Assembly (NCBI GenBank): GCA_023381645.1
Contig: JAMCRJ010000098.1
Span: forward strand, 1 to 37,620
Direction of reading: 5' to 3'
Length of the DNA stretch: 37,620 nt
Source of the DNA: Gammaproteobacteria bacterium
Lineage (GTDB): Bacteria > Pseudomonadota > Gammaproteobacteria > Acidithiobacillales > Acidithiobacillaceae
Part shown: in pieces, positions 17,911 through 26,189 of the stretch
How positions within the stretch are numbered: position 1 is the first letter of the stretch
Layout of the letters: the number at the start of each line of letters is the position of its first letter
Position numbers and translations under genes: made by a program
The notes under the pieces: model-generated
Seen by the model: the letters and a program-made list of their open reading frames with translations, nothing else
Told to the model about the DNA's origin: nothing
Database searches by the model: none

Positions 17911-18888
17911 TCACTGCCAGAACAACCCCGGCGAGATGTTATCCGGCACTTGCGGCAAGGGAAGGGCGCAGTGCTGCTGGATGATTTTATCTTTGGCGGC
18001 CTTGCAATTCAGGTTATAGGCCTGGATAGGCAGGGGGAGCTTTGCAGCCGCCTGGCAGCGGGCCTGATCCTTGCCCGGACAGTCTTGGTTGAAACCCAGA
18101 ACATCCGCCGCCGCCCAGGCGTGGATGGCGGATAAATTCTGGCTCAGCGCGGCGGGGTCACGGACAAAAAGCGCAATCCTGGCGTCTTTCCCGGGCTCCC
18201 ATCGGGTTTTGCCTGACGGCAGCGCCAGATAAAGCCCGTCCACGAAGCCGAGGAGTTGCACCGCGCCCTGGCGATCGACCACGGCCAGCGACTGCACCTG
18301 CGCATTGTGGGGCTGGAAACCCCAGACCAGGACGTTGCCGTTGGGTAATGCCATCTGGGGCAGAGGGTAGAGATCCATGCCCTGTTCCAGGCGTTGCAGC
18401 AGGGAGACCGTCCGTTGCCCATCCTGGAACTGCATCCCCCCGGCGAATCTCTTCAGGGCCGCCTCGTCCAGAGGGGGGCGCAGGCGATCTTCGATACGAT
18501 GCAAGGTCCCCGCCCAATTCCTCATGACCTTGAGAACGCAGTCTCCGTTGCTGCCGCAGCCTTGGAGTTCCTTCTCGTAGGCCTTGTGGCTTTCGAGCAA
18601 CGCCTTGCATTGGGGGGTGCCTGTGCCGGCCGCACGCAAATCGCGGACGTAGTCGACGCCTACGGTAGAATCCAAGAGCAGGAGATTATCGGTCCATACC
18701 CTGGGTTTGTAGTGGCAAATAGCGCTCTGAAGAGGAGTTAACGAGGTGTTATGGCAACTAGAAACGAATCCATCCGGAGTGTTTGCAGCGATGGCCGGGC
18801 AGTTGAAAGGGGTGTCTGCTGCGCTGGCGCTCCAACTGAAGGTTATGGCTACGCAAGCTGCGGTGCCGAGAATGATTTTTCGTATCAT
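17911..18888 (-). CDS. Secreted Cys-rich protein with degenerate LprI-like N-terminus
   Basis: A 325-residue protein with a signal peptide (MIRKIILGTAACVAITFSWS, cleavage after ASA). Residues about 40-140 recall the LprI layout seen in both neighbours (SAIC, LLLLDS, then paired Cys in GCGSNGDC) but are clearly diverged. The C-terminal ~180 residues look beta-rich in the middle (VWGFQPHNAQVQSLAVVDRQ) and carry four further Cys near the end. I do not recognise this part. The ATG at 18888 has AGGAG upstream; the frame is open to 19104 but that would overlap the next gene. It lies between the LprI-thioredoxin and LprI-muramidase genes with short gaps (59 and 34 bases), so the three form a unit. 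Confidence 0.6.
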   Translation of the reverse strand: MIRKIILGTAACVAITFSWSASAADTPFNCPAIAANTPDGFVSSCHNTSLTPLQSAICHYKPRVWTDNLLLLDSTVGVDYVRDLRAAGTGTPQCKALLESHKAYEKELQGCGSNGDCVLKVMRNWAGTLHRIEDRLRPPLDEAALKRFAGGMQFQDGQRTVSLLQRLEQGMDLYPLPQMALPNGNVLVWGFQPHNAQVQSLAVVDRQGAVQLLGFVDGLYLALPSGKTRWEPGKDARIALFVRDPAALSQNLSAIHAWAAADVLGFNQDCPGKDQARCQAAAKLPLPIQAYNLNCKAAKDKIIQQHCALPLPQVPDNISPGLFWQ

Positions 18889-18922
18889 GTTGCATCTCCT
18901 GAACGGCAGTAGAGGTAAAAAC

Positions 18923-20179
18923 TCACGCCCAACGTGGTCGTCGCTGGGTTTCCCACCATACGGAACGATGGAAGGCGACAGGCGTTTTCTTCGGGGCACA
19001 GGGATCCCCCTGTTTGGGCAGGGATCGATCCGTGATGGCATCGCGCAACATCTGGGCGCGTGCCTGAAAACGGGCTTGATATTGGGCATATTTCCCGGTG
19101 CCAAGGGCCTCGAACTCCGCCGCGGCCCCCTCCCAGTCCGCCCGGTAGTAATGCCGGGCGACGCTGGGGATATAGGAATGGTATCTCATGTCGGTGAGGG
19201 TGGTCTGCGCGGCGCTGGGTAAAGCCCAGAAATTCATTTTTGGGTTGGCCTTCTTGTTGAAAAGTGCCGCTGCGTCTTCGGCATAACCGTGTTTGACCGC
19301 CGAGGAAATGAAATCGGCTTCTGCCTTTTTCAAGTGCGGATAGCTCTTATCATTTTTGATGTAATAATCGTTGAGTGCCTCCACTGCCTTTTCCTTTTTT
19401 AAGCCAATGTATGGCTTTACCTTGGATAGTATATTTTCTATGTCTACACTACCTGGATTACCATGTTTCTTCTCCTCTATCTCCATGTAGCGCCTTAGCT
19501 TGTCGATGGTTTGCTGCCCGAGATCCACGCCTTCCCCCACCGTGACACCGCTGGCCGCCATGGCTTTTTGCGTGAGATCGCCGGTTTTTCTATTCTTTTG
19601 ATATCGTGGTCCCAGATTTTTGCCGGTTTTGACATTGGCCTTGAATGCTCCCGGCACATAGAAGTCGAGCATGGCGCCTTCGCTCTTTTTTATAAAATCG
19701 TAGTCCACCCGGTCGGTCGGCGAACATACCGAGGTTGTTTCCCCGGGTTGGGTCTGGGGTGGCGCAGGTTTTGGCGCCGGAGCCCGCTTTTGGTAAATGG
19801 GACTGTCATCTCGTGTATGGCAAACTTGACTCTGCAGAAATGCGAGGCGGTTTTCATAGGCGACTTTGATGCAGGCGGCGTCGGCGCCACAGGCATTTCT
19901 CTTCCGAAGCCATTCTTTTTGGCCGGTTCGCGTCTCGGCGACCAGATGGGTGTAGTGCCCGGTGTCGGAGAAGACCTTGATGAATTTATGGTAAACAATC
20001 GTCAGGTCACGGTCCAAAAGGAGGAGCTTCTTGTCTCCGCAAATGGTCCGCTCGGCAGACGTGGATGCCCGGCTGCAATCCATCGCGTCGGCGTCACCAG
20101 CAGCACCAGCCAACATGGCACCCACGGCCAGCGTCAGGATGTTTAAGGGAGAGACGACTGGAGATTGGCGTCGCAGCAT
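18923..20179 (-). CDS. Secreted LprI-like domain fused to pesticin-type muramidase
   Basis: A 418-residue exported protein. A signal peptide ends near residue 32 (GDADA). Residues about 33-120 match the LprI (DUF1311) pattern: DCSRASTSAERTICGDKKLL, LLDRDL, QKEWLRKRNACGADAAC. A Pro-rich linker (about 131-150) leads to a T4-lysozyme-like domain of the pesticin C-terminal type: KKSEGAMLDFYVP with Glu167, then SGVTVGEGVDLGQ with Thr213 and Asp219. The Thr-Asp spacing of 6 equals that of pesticin (Thr201/Asp207), supporting muramidase activity. The start (ATG 20179, AGGAG upstream) lies 54 bases after the TadE-like stop. The DNA for the muramidase part is visibly AT-richer than the flanks. Possible roles are opening the wall for the Tad pilus or acting as an antibacterial effector. 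Confidence 0.78.
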   Translation of the reverse strand: MLRRQSPVVSPLNILTLAVGAMLAGAAGDADAMDCSRASTSAERTICGDKKLLLLDRDLTIVYHKFIKVFSDTGHYTHLVAETRTGQKEWLRKRNACGADAACIKVAYENRLAFLQSQVCHTRDDSPIYQKRAPAPKPAPPQTQPGETTSVCSPTDRVDYDFIKKSEGAMLDFYVPGAFKANVKTGKNLGPRYQKNRKTGDLTQKAMAASGVTVGEGVDLGQQTIDKLRRYMEIEEKKHGNPGSVDIENILSKVKPYIGLKKEKAVEALNDYYIKNDKSYPHLKKAEADFISSAVKHGYAEDAAALFNKKANPKMNFWALPSAAQTTLTDMRYHSYIPSVARHYYRADWEGAAAEFEALGTGKYAQYQARFQARAQMLRDAITDRSLPKQGDPCAPKKTPVAFHRSVWWETQRRPRWA

Positions 20180-20233
20180 TTCGGCTCCTGATACAATATG
20201 GTGGCATTTCATTGATCGTGGGCGATATTCCAT

Positions 20234-21166
20234 TTAGTGCGCACAAAATTCGGGATCTGGTGGCGGTGTATAGTCGCCAATGTCGGGGCCCGGTGTGGGT
20301 GCTGGGGACGGCAGGTTCTCCGTCGACCCGGGGTTGTTGCTGTTTCCAGCCTGCCCCTGCGCTATACTCCGCCTGCTCGGCAATCCCTCTGCCAGCACCG
20401 GGCTCTGCATGCGCATTACCGCTTCAGCCTGCAGAGGGATACCCCAGCGGGTTTGACCATCCGCGCCCACTACCGGGCTCAGGCGGACACCGAAGAAGGT
20501 GGGTAGTCCGATGTTATTCAAGCGGTTATCCAACCGGTAAAGTCCCCTGCCCAGTTGATCGATGAAGGGCACGATCAGGGGCTGGACGATGCTGATCTGT
20601 ACCTTGAGCAGGGTTGCGTCCTGTACGGACAACTCGCTGGCGGCGCCGACACTGGTTGGGCGGTAACCCAGATGATCTACGGGTATGGCTCTGACCCAAG
20701 TGCCGGAGGCATCACGGGTCTGTTCGGCAAAATCGTCAAAGGCCTCGCGGGTAGGATTCAATATCCGGATCGATGCTTGTCCTGCAGCAACTTTGGCGAT
20801 GACGTAACCTTGGGTGAGGGCTTGGAGATTCTGACCGTGGGTGTAGAGGGGCGTCAGACCGCGGGCGAGGGCATCGCGCATGGCGGTGGCGCTGGCACTA
20901 TGCAGGGTGCCGGCCCGCACTGCCTCCTGAGTGGCGACTTCGAGTTGAGCGCGGGCCTGGTAGAGCAGGGCCCCTTGAAAAGTTCCAAGCAACGCCAACA
21001 GCAGCGCGGGTGTTGCGATGGCGAATTCAACGGCGCTGGCGCCCTGTTCCCGACTGAAAGCAAAGCCTTCTCGGGTCAGGTGCGAGATTTTCGCCGGTGA
21101 CATCGGATTGCACATGGATCCGGACGGCATCCAGAGGCGCAGCGTGTTTCGGAGCTTACACCTCAT
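20234..21166 (-). CDS. TadE-like pseudopilin (Tad pilus minor component)
   Basis: A 310-residue protein with a TadE-type N-terminus: a long basic leader to Gly42, then ASAVEF and a hydrophobic helix (AIATPALLLALLGTFQGALL). The Glu at +5 and Phe at +6 fit the prepilin-peptidase motif of TadE/TadF pseudopilins. The C-terminus is Pro-rich and disordered (SPAPTPGPDIGDYTPPPDPE). The ATG at 21166 overlaps the TadA stop by 11 bases and has GGGAGGAG upstream. A shorter start at MSPAKISH (residue 22) cannot be excluded. Longer than a usual TadE (~150-200 residues). Confidence 0.78.
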   Translation of the reverse strand: MRCKLRNTLRLWMPSGSMCNPMSPAKISHLTREGFAFSREQGASAVEFAIATPALLLALLGTFQGALLYQARAQLEVATQEAVRAGTLHSASATAMRDALARGLTPLYTHGQNLQALTQGYVIAKVAAGQASIRILNPTREAFDDFAEQTRDASGTWVRAIPVDHLGYRPTSVGAASELSVQDATLLKVQISIVQPLIVPFIDQLGRGLYRLDNRLNNIGLPTFFGVRLSPVVGADGQTRWGIPLQAEAVMRMQSPVLAEGLPSRRSIAQGQAGNSNNPGSTENLPSPAPTPGPDIGDYTPPPDPEFCAH

Positions 21167-22901
21167 GATGTATCTCCTCCCGCCCGCGCAAAGTATCTTC
21201 GGTCCGGAAGATGGACAAATCTACCGGTAGGCCACGCTCACGCATGGCCTCATAAAATTCCGGTACCGCACCGGTTGCCCGAAAGACACCCCGCACCTTG
21301 CCTTCGGCATCATAACCCTGCTGCTTATAGGCGAATAGCTCCTGCAACTGGAGGGTGCCGCTCTCGATGCCGGTTACCTCGCAGACGCTGGTCACCTTGC
21401 GCGAGCCGCAGGAAAAGCGCGTGATCTGAACGATGATGTCTACTGCTGAGGCGATCTGCTCCCGAATGGCGATAAGGGGGATGTCCATTCCCGCCATCAG
21501 CACCATGACTTCCAGACGGGACAGCATGTCCCGCGCCGTGTTGGCGTGAGCAGTGGTGAGGGAGCCGTCATGGCCGGTATTCATGGCCTGCAGCATATCC
21601 AGCGCTTCGCCGCCGCGACATTCGCCCACTACAATACGGTCAGGGCGCATACGCAGGGCGTTGCGCACCAGTTCGCGGATGGAAATCCGGCCTTTTCCCT
21701 CCATGTTGGCCGGGCGCGCCTCCAGCGAGACCAGATTGGGCTGGTATAGGCGCAGTTCCGCCGCATCCTCAATGGTCACAATGCGTTCATGGTCGGGAAT
21801 ATAGTTGGAAAGTACATTGAGCAGGGTGGTTTTGCCGGAGCCGGTACCCCCGGAGATGATGATGTTTTTGCGTTGCTGCACGCAGATCTGGAGGAAATGT
21901 GCCATGTGCGCTGCAATGGAGTCGTAAGCTATCAAATCTTCCATTTGTAGCCGCTTTTTGGAAAATTTACGGATAGTGATGCACGCGCCTTTCAACGATA
22001 GCGGCGGAATGACGGCATTAACGCGGGAACCATCGGGCAGGCGGGCATCCACCAGCGGTGCGCTTTCATCAATGCGCCGACCGATGGGTGCAACGATACG
22101 GTCGATGATGTGCCGCACCGCCATCTCACTGCTGAATAGCGCCGGGGCGGCCAGCAACCTGCCTTGGCGCTCGATAAATACTTCGTCATATCGGTTGACC
22201 ATGATTTCCGTAATGCTTTCATCCGCTAGAAAATCTTCCAGCGGGCCAAGTCCGACGGCTTCATCCAGCACCTCTTTTACGAGACGCTGCCGGTCGAATT
22301 CCGGGGGCGAATTCATTCGCCACACGACTTCCCGTACCAACTCGCCGACGATACGGCGCAGCTCCTCCGGCGATAGTGCACTGAGGTCGACACGGCGCAA
22401 ATCCATCTGACTGCGCACGGCTTCGTGGACCTCACGCACCAATACCAGCCAGTGAGCGTCGTAAACGGGACGGGTTGGCCAGTTCACTTCCTCGGTCAGC
22501 GACTGGTTCCAATATGGTGATTGCTTATTAATAGCGGGCGCACCACCGGGTGGCTTGGTACCCGAAAGGGAAAGGTGGCCAGATTCCTCGGCAGATGCCG
22601 TCACGTTATCAAAGCGCGGCATGATTTGCAGGCGGTATCCGGCGACAAATATTTCGTCGTGCGCCTCCACCGGACCATAGGCTCGCATGCGTTCGCCGTT
22701 GACCAGCACTGCACCGAACCCCCCTAATCCTTCGATATAAACACCACCTTGTTCGGCGTAAATCCGCGCGTGTTCCTTGCCGACGTTCCAGCCCTCCATG
22801 CGCAGATGGGCATGTTCCGCCTTGCCAAGAAGACAAACGCCATCACTCGGTGATATGACCTGCGTGCCGATTTTGGGATGTGACACACGAACGGTAAACA
22901 T
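21156..22901 (-). CDS. tadA: Tad secretion ATPase TadA/CpaF with N-terminal FHA-like domain
   Basis: A 581-residue hexameric ATPase predicted to power Flp pilus assembly. The CpaF part begins near residue 130; [19 protein letters not shown] and [18 protein letters not shown] are typical. Walker [13 protein letters not shown] is at about 350-361 and is followed by [14 protein letters not shown] and [20 protein letters not shown]. Residues ~1-95 resemble a forkhead-associated domain ([20 protein letters not shown], later LVNGERM), with Lys replacing the usual Arg and a weak Ser-x-x-His, so phospho-threonine binding is uncertain. The ATG at 22901 follows AGGAGAA. It lies 10 bases after the secretin gene. 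Confidence 0.92.
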   Translation of the reverse strand: MFTVRVSHPKIGTQVISPSDGVCLLGKAEHAHLRMEGWNVGKEHARIYAEQGGVYIEGLGGFGAVLVNGERMRAYGPVEAHDEIFVAGYRLQIMPRFDNVTASAEESGHLSLSGTKPPGGAPAINKQSPYWNQSLTEEVNWPTRPVYDAHWLVLVREVHEAVRSQMDLRRVDLSALSPEELRRIVGELVREVVWRMNSPPEFDRQRLVKEVLDEAVGLGPLEDFLADESITEIMVNRYDEVFIERQGRLLAAPALFSSEMAVRHIIDRIVAPIGRRIDESAPLVDARLPDGSRVNAVIPPLSLKGACITIRKFSKKRLQMEDLIAYDSIAAHMAHFLQICVQQRKNIIISGGTGSGKTTLLNVLSNYIPDHERIVTIEDAAELRLYQPNLVSLEARPANMEGKGRISIRELVRNALRMRPDRIVVGECRGGEALDMLQAMNTGHDGSLTTAHANTARDMLSRLEVMVLMAGMDIPLIAIREQIASAVDIIVQITRFSCGSRKVTSVCEVTGIESGTLQLQELFAYKQQGYDAEGKVRGVFRATGAVPEFYEAMRERGLPVDLSIFRTEDTLRGREEIHHEV

Positions 22902-22911
22902 AGCGGTTCTC

Positions 22912-24267
22912 CTAGCGGATCAGCCCTTTTTCAGAGCGCATCTGGTATAGGTTTTCCAGATAACGACCATGGGATTCCGCATTGATATTCTCTAGGGAAT
23001 CGGCAGTGATCACCTTGGGTGTAACGAGAAAAACCAAATCTGACTCGTTGTTACGGAAATCCTCAGATTTAAATAAGTAGCCAAGAACAGGGATATTTCC
23101 AAGCCCGGGTATTTTGCTGCTATTATTGGCCATGCTGTGATCTACTAATCCAGACATTACCAGTGTATCACCATCTTTCAGGTTGATTTCCTCTTGAGTC
23201 CTGGTAGTAAAAAATCCGGGTACGCCACCAACGCTCAATGCTGGGTCAATGTTACTTACCTCGGAGAATATCTTCAGACTGATATTGTTTCTGTCATCTG
23301 CAACCGGAGAAAACTTCAGGCGAATGCCAAAATCCTTAAAAATGACAGATGTTTGCCCAAATCCAATCGCCAGGGGAATGGGAATCTGTCCGCCCGCCAG
23401 AAACTCTGCTGGCTCTTTACTGCCACTTTTGGCGCTGAGTTTGGGATTGGCGATTTCGTACGCATCGCCATTTTGAAGTGCGTAGTTGATGCGGGAAGCC
23501 ACTGAGGCGATCATACCGAAATTGGTCGCAAATGGGGCAACCTTGAGGGGGAGATTTTGCACCCCTGAACTGGGGAAGGAAAAATTGGCAAGGGGGCCGC
23601 CAGTGCCGTTTGTAGATGGCACATCCATGCGGAAGTATGGATTGGAACTGAAATCTCCGACGATACCAGCTTGTGGTCCGGAAATTGATTGGTTCCAATT
23701 AACTCCGAGACTACGGAAGAAATCATTTTTCATCTTCAATATTTTTACATCCAGAAGCACCACTTTTTCCATTCGTATCGGTTCTTTTTCTGCGAGGTTG
23801 ACAACATTTGAATAAATTGCCTTGAGTTTCTCTATTCTGTTTAGGGTTTCGTCCGATAGATTCTTACCATCAATAATGACTTTGTCGCCGATCACCTTGA
23901 CCTGTGTATGAGCGTCATTCCCGAGTAATGTAGATATTTCCTCGGCGGCGCGACCTATATCTTTGGGTGCGATGACAACTCGCGACGCGCTCTCATCTCC
24001 ATTTTTATACCAAAGGTGTAAATTGGTTTCACCGGACCCCTCAGCCAGAAGAAGTAATTCTTTGTTGTCAACCAGGGTGACGCTGAGTATTTTACCATTA
24101 CCGACGGCAACCCGTTTCACGGTATTGGTAGGAATGATTTTTACCTGGCCGGCGTACATGGAAATATTAGATTGCTGCTCCAGACTGAGGATATCGCCCG
24201 CATAGGTCAGAGCGGGTAGGATACAGGTTGCTATGGCCACAGCCAGGGCGTTACGGATGTATTTCAT
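22912..24267 (-). CDS. rcpA: Tad outer-membrane secretin RcpA/CpaC
   Basis: A 451-residue outer-membrane secretin through which the Flp pilus exits. A signal peptide (MKYIRNALAVAIATCILPAL, cleavage near ALTYA) is followed by the N-terminal CpaC-type domain (VGNGKILSVTLVDNKELLLL), a BON-like repeat (VKVIGDKVIIDGKN) and the secretin domain. The secretin core includes GVQ-rich segments and the conserved end LVMSGLVDHSMANNSSKIPG. The gene is AT-richer than its neighbours, with many ATA and AAA codons. The ATG at 24267 has AGGA nine bases upstream. It is 15 bases downstream of rcpC on the same strand. Confidence 0.9.
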   Translation of the reverse strand: MKYIRNALAVAIATCILPALTYAGDILSLEQQSNISMYAGQVKIIPTNTVKRVAVGNGKILSVTLVDNKELLLLAEGSGETNLHLWYKNGDESASRVVIAPKDIGRAAEEISTLLGNDAHTQVKVIGDKVIIDGKNLSDETLNRIEKLKAIYSNVVNLAEKEPIRMEKVVLLDVKILKMKNDFFRSLGVNWNQSISGPQAGIVGDFSSNPYFRMDVPSTNGTGGPLANFSFPSSGVQNLPLKVAPFATNFGMIASVASRINYALQNGDAYEIANPKLSAKSGSKEPAEFLAGGQIPIPLAIGFGQTSVIFKDFGIRLKFSPVADDRNNISLKIFSEVSNIDPALSVGGVPGFFTTRTQEEINLKDGDTLVMSGLVDHSMANNSSKIPGLGNIPVLGYLFKSEDFRNNESDLVFLVTPKVITADSLENINAESHGRYLENLYQMRSEKGLIR

Positions 24268-24282
24268 CGGAAAAATGTCCTG

Positions 24283-25329
24283 TCAAGGCGTGGGTGATGA
24301 TGGTACATAGGGGAACGGCAGAGAGGTGACCTCATCGTTCTGAGCCTTATTCCGTAGCGTCATATCCCCGCTCTCGGAGGTCGTGTGCTGCGCCATATCT
24401 CCGGCGGTTTGCACGTCACGGATAGTCGTGCTACCACTCGTCGATGCGCCACCGACAATATATTCCACCCCAGCGGGCAGGGTGTGCGGATATCCGATAA
24501 TATCGTGCAGCGATATCGCATGTTTTGGCCAGGCACCAGTATTGTTGTTACCTCTTAAATCCAGACGGATTTCTCCGCTTTTCTGAGCGACCAGGATTTT
24601 TTGCGCCTGCTGCGGTGTGACTTCAAGGGTAATGGTGCCATAGCCTTCTGCCCCACCAGGGTTATTGGGAGACATCTCTCGCCCGGTAGCGAGGACTTTC
24701 ATGTTCTGCCCTAAAAATCGCACCAAGGAGCCATCTGGCGCTGCAGAAGTGGTCTGCAGGTTGGTGATGGTGCTTGCGGCTGCATTGGCGCGAACATCGG
24801 CTGGCGTGATCCACAGCATATCGATGTGGTCTCCGGGACGAAGCATTTTGTTGATGGAGTTTTCCGAATCGACCGAAATCGTCAGGGCGATGTGATGAGC
24901 ATCGAGAATATCTGCCGGGCTGCCCACGTTGCTGAACATCGACAGTGTCAGCGGTTTGCCGCCTTCTGCCGGGAACAGGAGTCTTTTGTTTTCAATTTTG
25001 TCGAAATCGGATTCCAGTATGACCCCGGCCGGTGCGCTGTCGACCGGGATTCTTCGCCGCGCGACCATAGACAACGTGAGGATGGTGTTCGCGGGCAGAT
25101 TTTCAATCGGTACAACCGCGGCAACGGTGATTTCTTTTTTGGGAGACATTTCACTTAGCAGGCGCTGCTTCAAAGCGGACTCCTTGGCATGGAGGGTATG
25201 CACGGCAAGATACGCTGCGCCAAGCCCGGCCAGCACCGCGAATGCCAGGAGAATCCATCCGGTGATAGCGCGACTTTTCTTTTGCAGAGTCGGCCGCTTT
25301 ACGGGATCAGTTTTAATCGGGGTCGACAT
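24283..25329 (-). CDS. rcpC: Tad pilus assembly protein RcpC/CpaB
   Basis: A 348-residue protein with one N-terminal transmembrane helix (GWILLAFAVLAGLGAAYLAV) and a periplasmic body. A SAF-type domain starts at about residue 65 (EITVAAVVPIENLPANTILT) and is followed by the RcpC/CpaB domain containing RPGDHIDMLWITPADV and YGTITLEVTPQQAQKILVAQ. It is thought to support the secretin and may bind peptidoglycan. The start codon at 25329 has GAGGAAG upstream. It begins nine bases after the 55-residue Flp-type gene ends. Confidence 0.88.
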   Translation of the reverse strand: MSTPIKTDPVKRPTLQKKSRAITGWILLAFAVLAGLGAAYLAVHTLHAKESALKQRLLSEMSPKKEITVAAVVPIENLPANTILTLSMVARRRIPVDSAPAGVILESDFDKIENKRLLFPAEGGKPLTLSMFSNVGSPADILDAHHIALTISVDSENSINKMLRPGDHIDMLWITPADVRANAAASTITNLQTTSAAPDGSLVRFLGQNMKVLATGREMSPNNPGGAEGYGTITLEVTPQQAQKILVAQKSGEIRLDLRGNNNTGAWPKHAISLHDIIGYPHTLPAGVEYIVGGASTSGSTTIRDVQTAGDMAQHTTSESGDMTLRNKAQNDEVTSLPFPYVPSSPTP

Positions 25330-25337
25330 GCGCTTCC

Positions 25338-25505
25338 TCAGAATGGCAAAGTGGCTATGGACGCAGCCCAGGAGAAATCGCTGGAAAATGTCCGCAGTGC
25401 TTCCATGAGCCGGCTCATGGGGCTGGGATTGCCGACAAACAGCAATCCCAAGGCGAAAACTGCAGCGATAATATACTCGATGCTGGACTGGCCTTTTTCG
25501 TTCAC
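25338..25505 (-). CDS. Short Flp-type prepilin-like protein (55 residues)
   Basis: A 55-residue protein starting at GTG 25505, with TAGGAG seven bases upstream. It reads MNEKGQSSIEYIIAAVFALG at its start: a five-residue leader ending in Gly, then Q at +1, Glu at +5 and Tyr at +6, then a hydrophobic helix. This is the Flp prepilin motif (G/xxxxEY). The remaining ~30 residues end in SIATLPF. The gene is too short for most automatic callers. It fits exactly between the 224-residue secreted protein (stop TAG shares bases with its Shine-Dalgarno) and rcpC. It may be a second Flp pilin or a minor pilin. Confidence 0.75.
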   Translation of the reverse strand: MNEKGQSSIEYIIAAVFALGLLFVGNPSPMSRLMEALRTFSSDFSWAASIATLPF

Positions 25506-25514
25506 GGCACGCTC

Positions 25515-26189
25515 CTAACGTTGATCCAGAACTACCACCAGACGGCTGTTATCGGTACCGTCTTCACCAATGACAATGTCGAGATGGCGGTTCCCTTTAT
25601 TCATGGAGATCACGGATGGGTTATTGCGCATGGCCGGAGCCGGTTGCCATTGTTGTACCATTAATGCGTTTTTGAGCGTGCTGCGCAGTATTCGGGCAGG
25701 ACTGCCGGCACGTACATGCAAAACCCGTCCGCGAATACCCGCGTCAGTAGTCTCCACATCCTGCAACACTGAGGCGTTGGACGGTAACGGCAAATCGGCG
25801 GGTAGCGGGTCGCGCTCCATTTTTTGGTCCATACGCAGACTGGAGAGGGTGCCATAGGCGGAATCGCCCTCCATGTGCCACTGGGTGGTCAACGAATAAG
25901 ATGGCGTAATGCACCCTTGAATATGTTCATTGCGAAGTTGATTTTCCGTATAGGATCCGCCCAGTTTTGCGCACGCCTCTACAAAATAGGAGCGTAGCCG
26001 TTCTTCCTCCGCGCCCACATGAAATTGTACGGCACGCATATCCAAGCCATTGATACGAAGGTGACTTGCCAGTGGTTCGGTGACCGCGTTGTCTGGAGGG
26101 GGCAGGAGTGGTCCCTTCTCATCCGCCACGGCCAAAGTCGGGGCGCTGAGAATCGCAACGATACAGAACATGATCGATCGGATGTTCAT
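25515..26189 (-). CDS. Secreted protein of the Tad island, unknown function
   Basis: A 224-residue protein with a clear signal peptide (MNIRSIMFCIVAILSAPTLA, cleavage near AVADE). The mature part has two cysteines (EACAKLGG and IQGCITP), which may pair in the periplasm, and a C-terminal beta-rich end (RHLDIVIGEDGTDNSRLVVV). No family recognised. Its ATG overlaps the stop of the upstream TadE-like gene (ATGA), so it is translationally coupled to a pseudopilin and probably serves pilus assembly, perhaps in the place of RcpB/CpaD. Confidence 0.65.
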   Translation of the reverse strand: MNIRSIMFCIVAILSAPTLAVADEKGPLLPPPDNAVTEPLASHLRINGLDMRAVQFHVGAEEERLRSYFVEACAKLGGSYTENQLRNEHIQGCITPSYSLTTQWHMEGDSAYGTLSSLRMDQKMERDPLPADLPLPSNASVLQDVETTDAGIRGRVLHVRAGSPARILRSTLKNALMVQQWQPAPAMRNNPSVISMNKGNRHLDIVIGEDGTDNSRLVVVLDQR

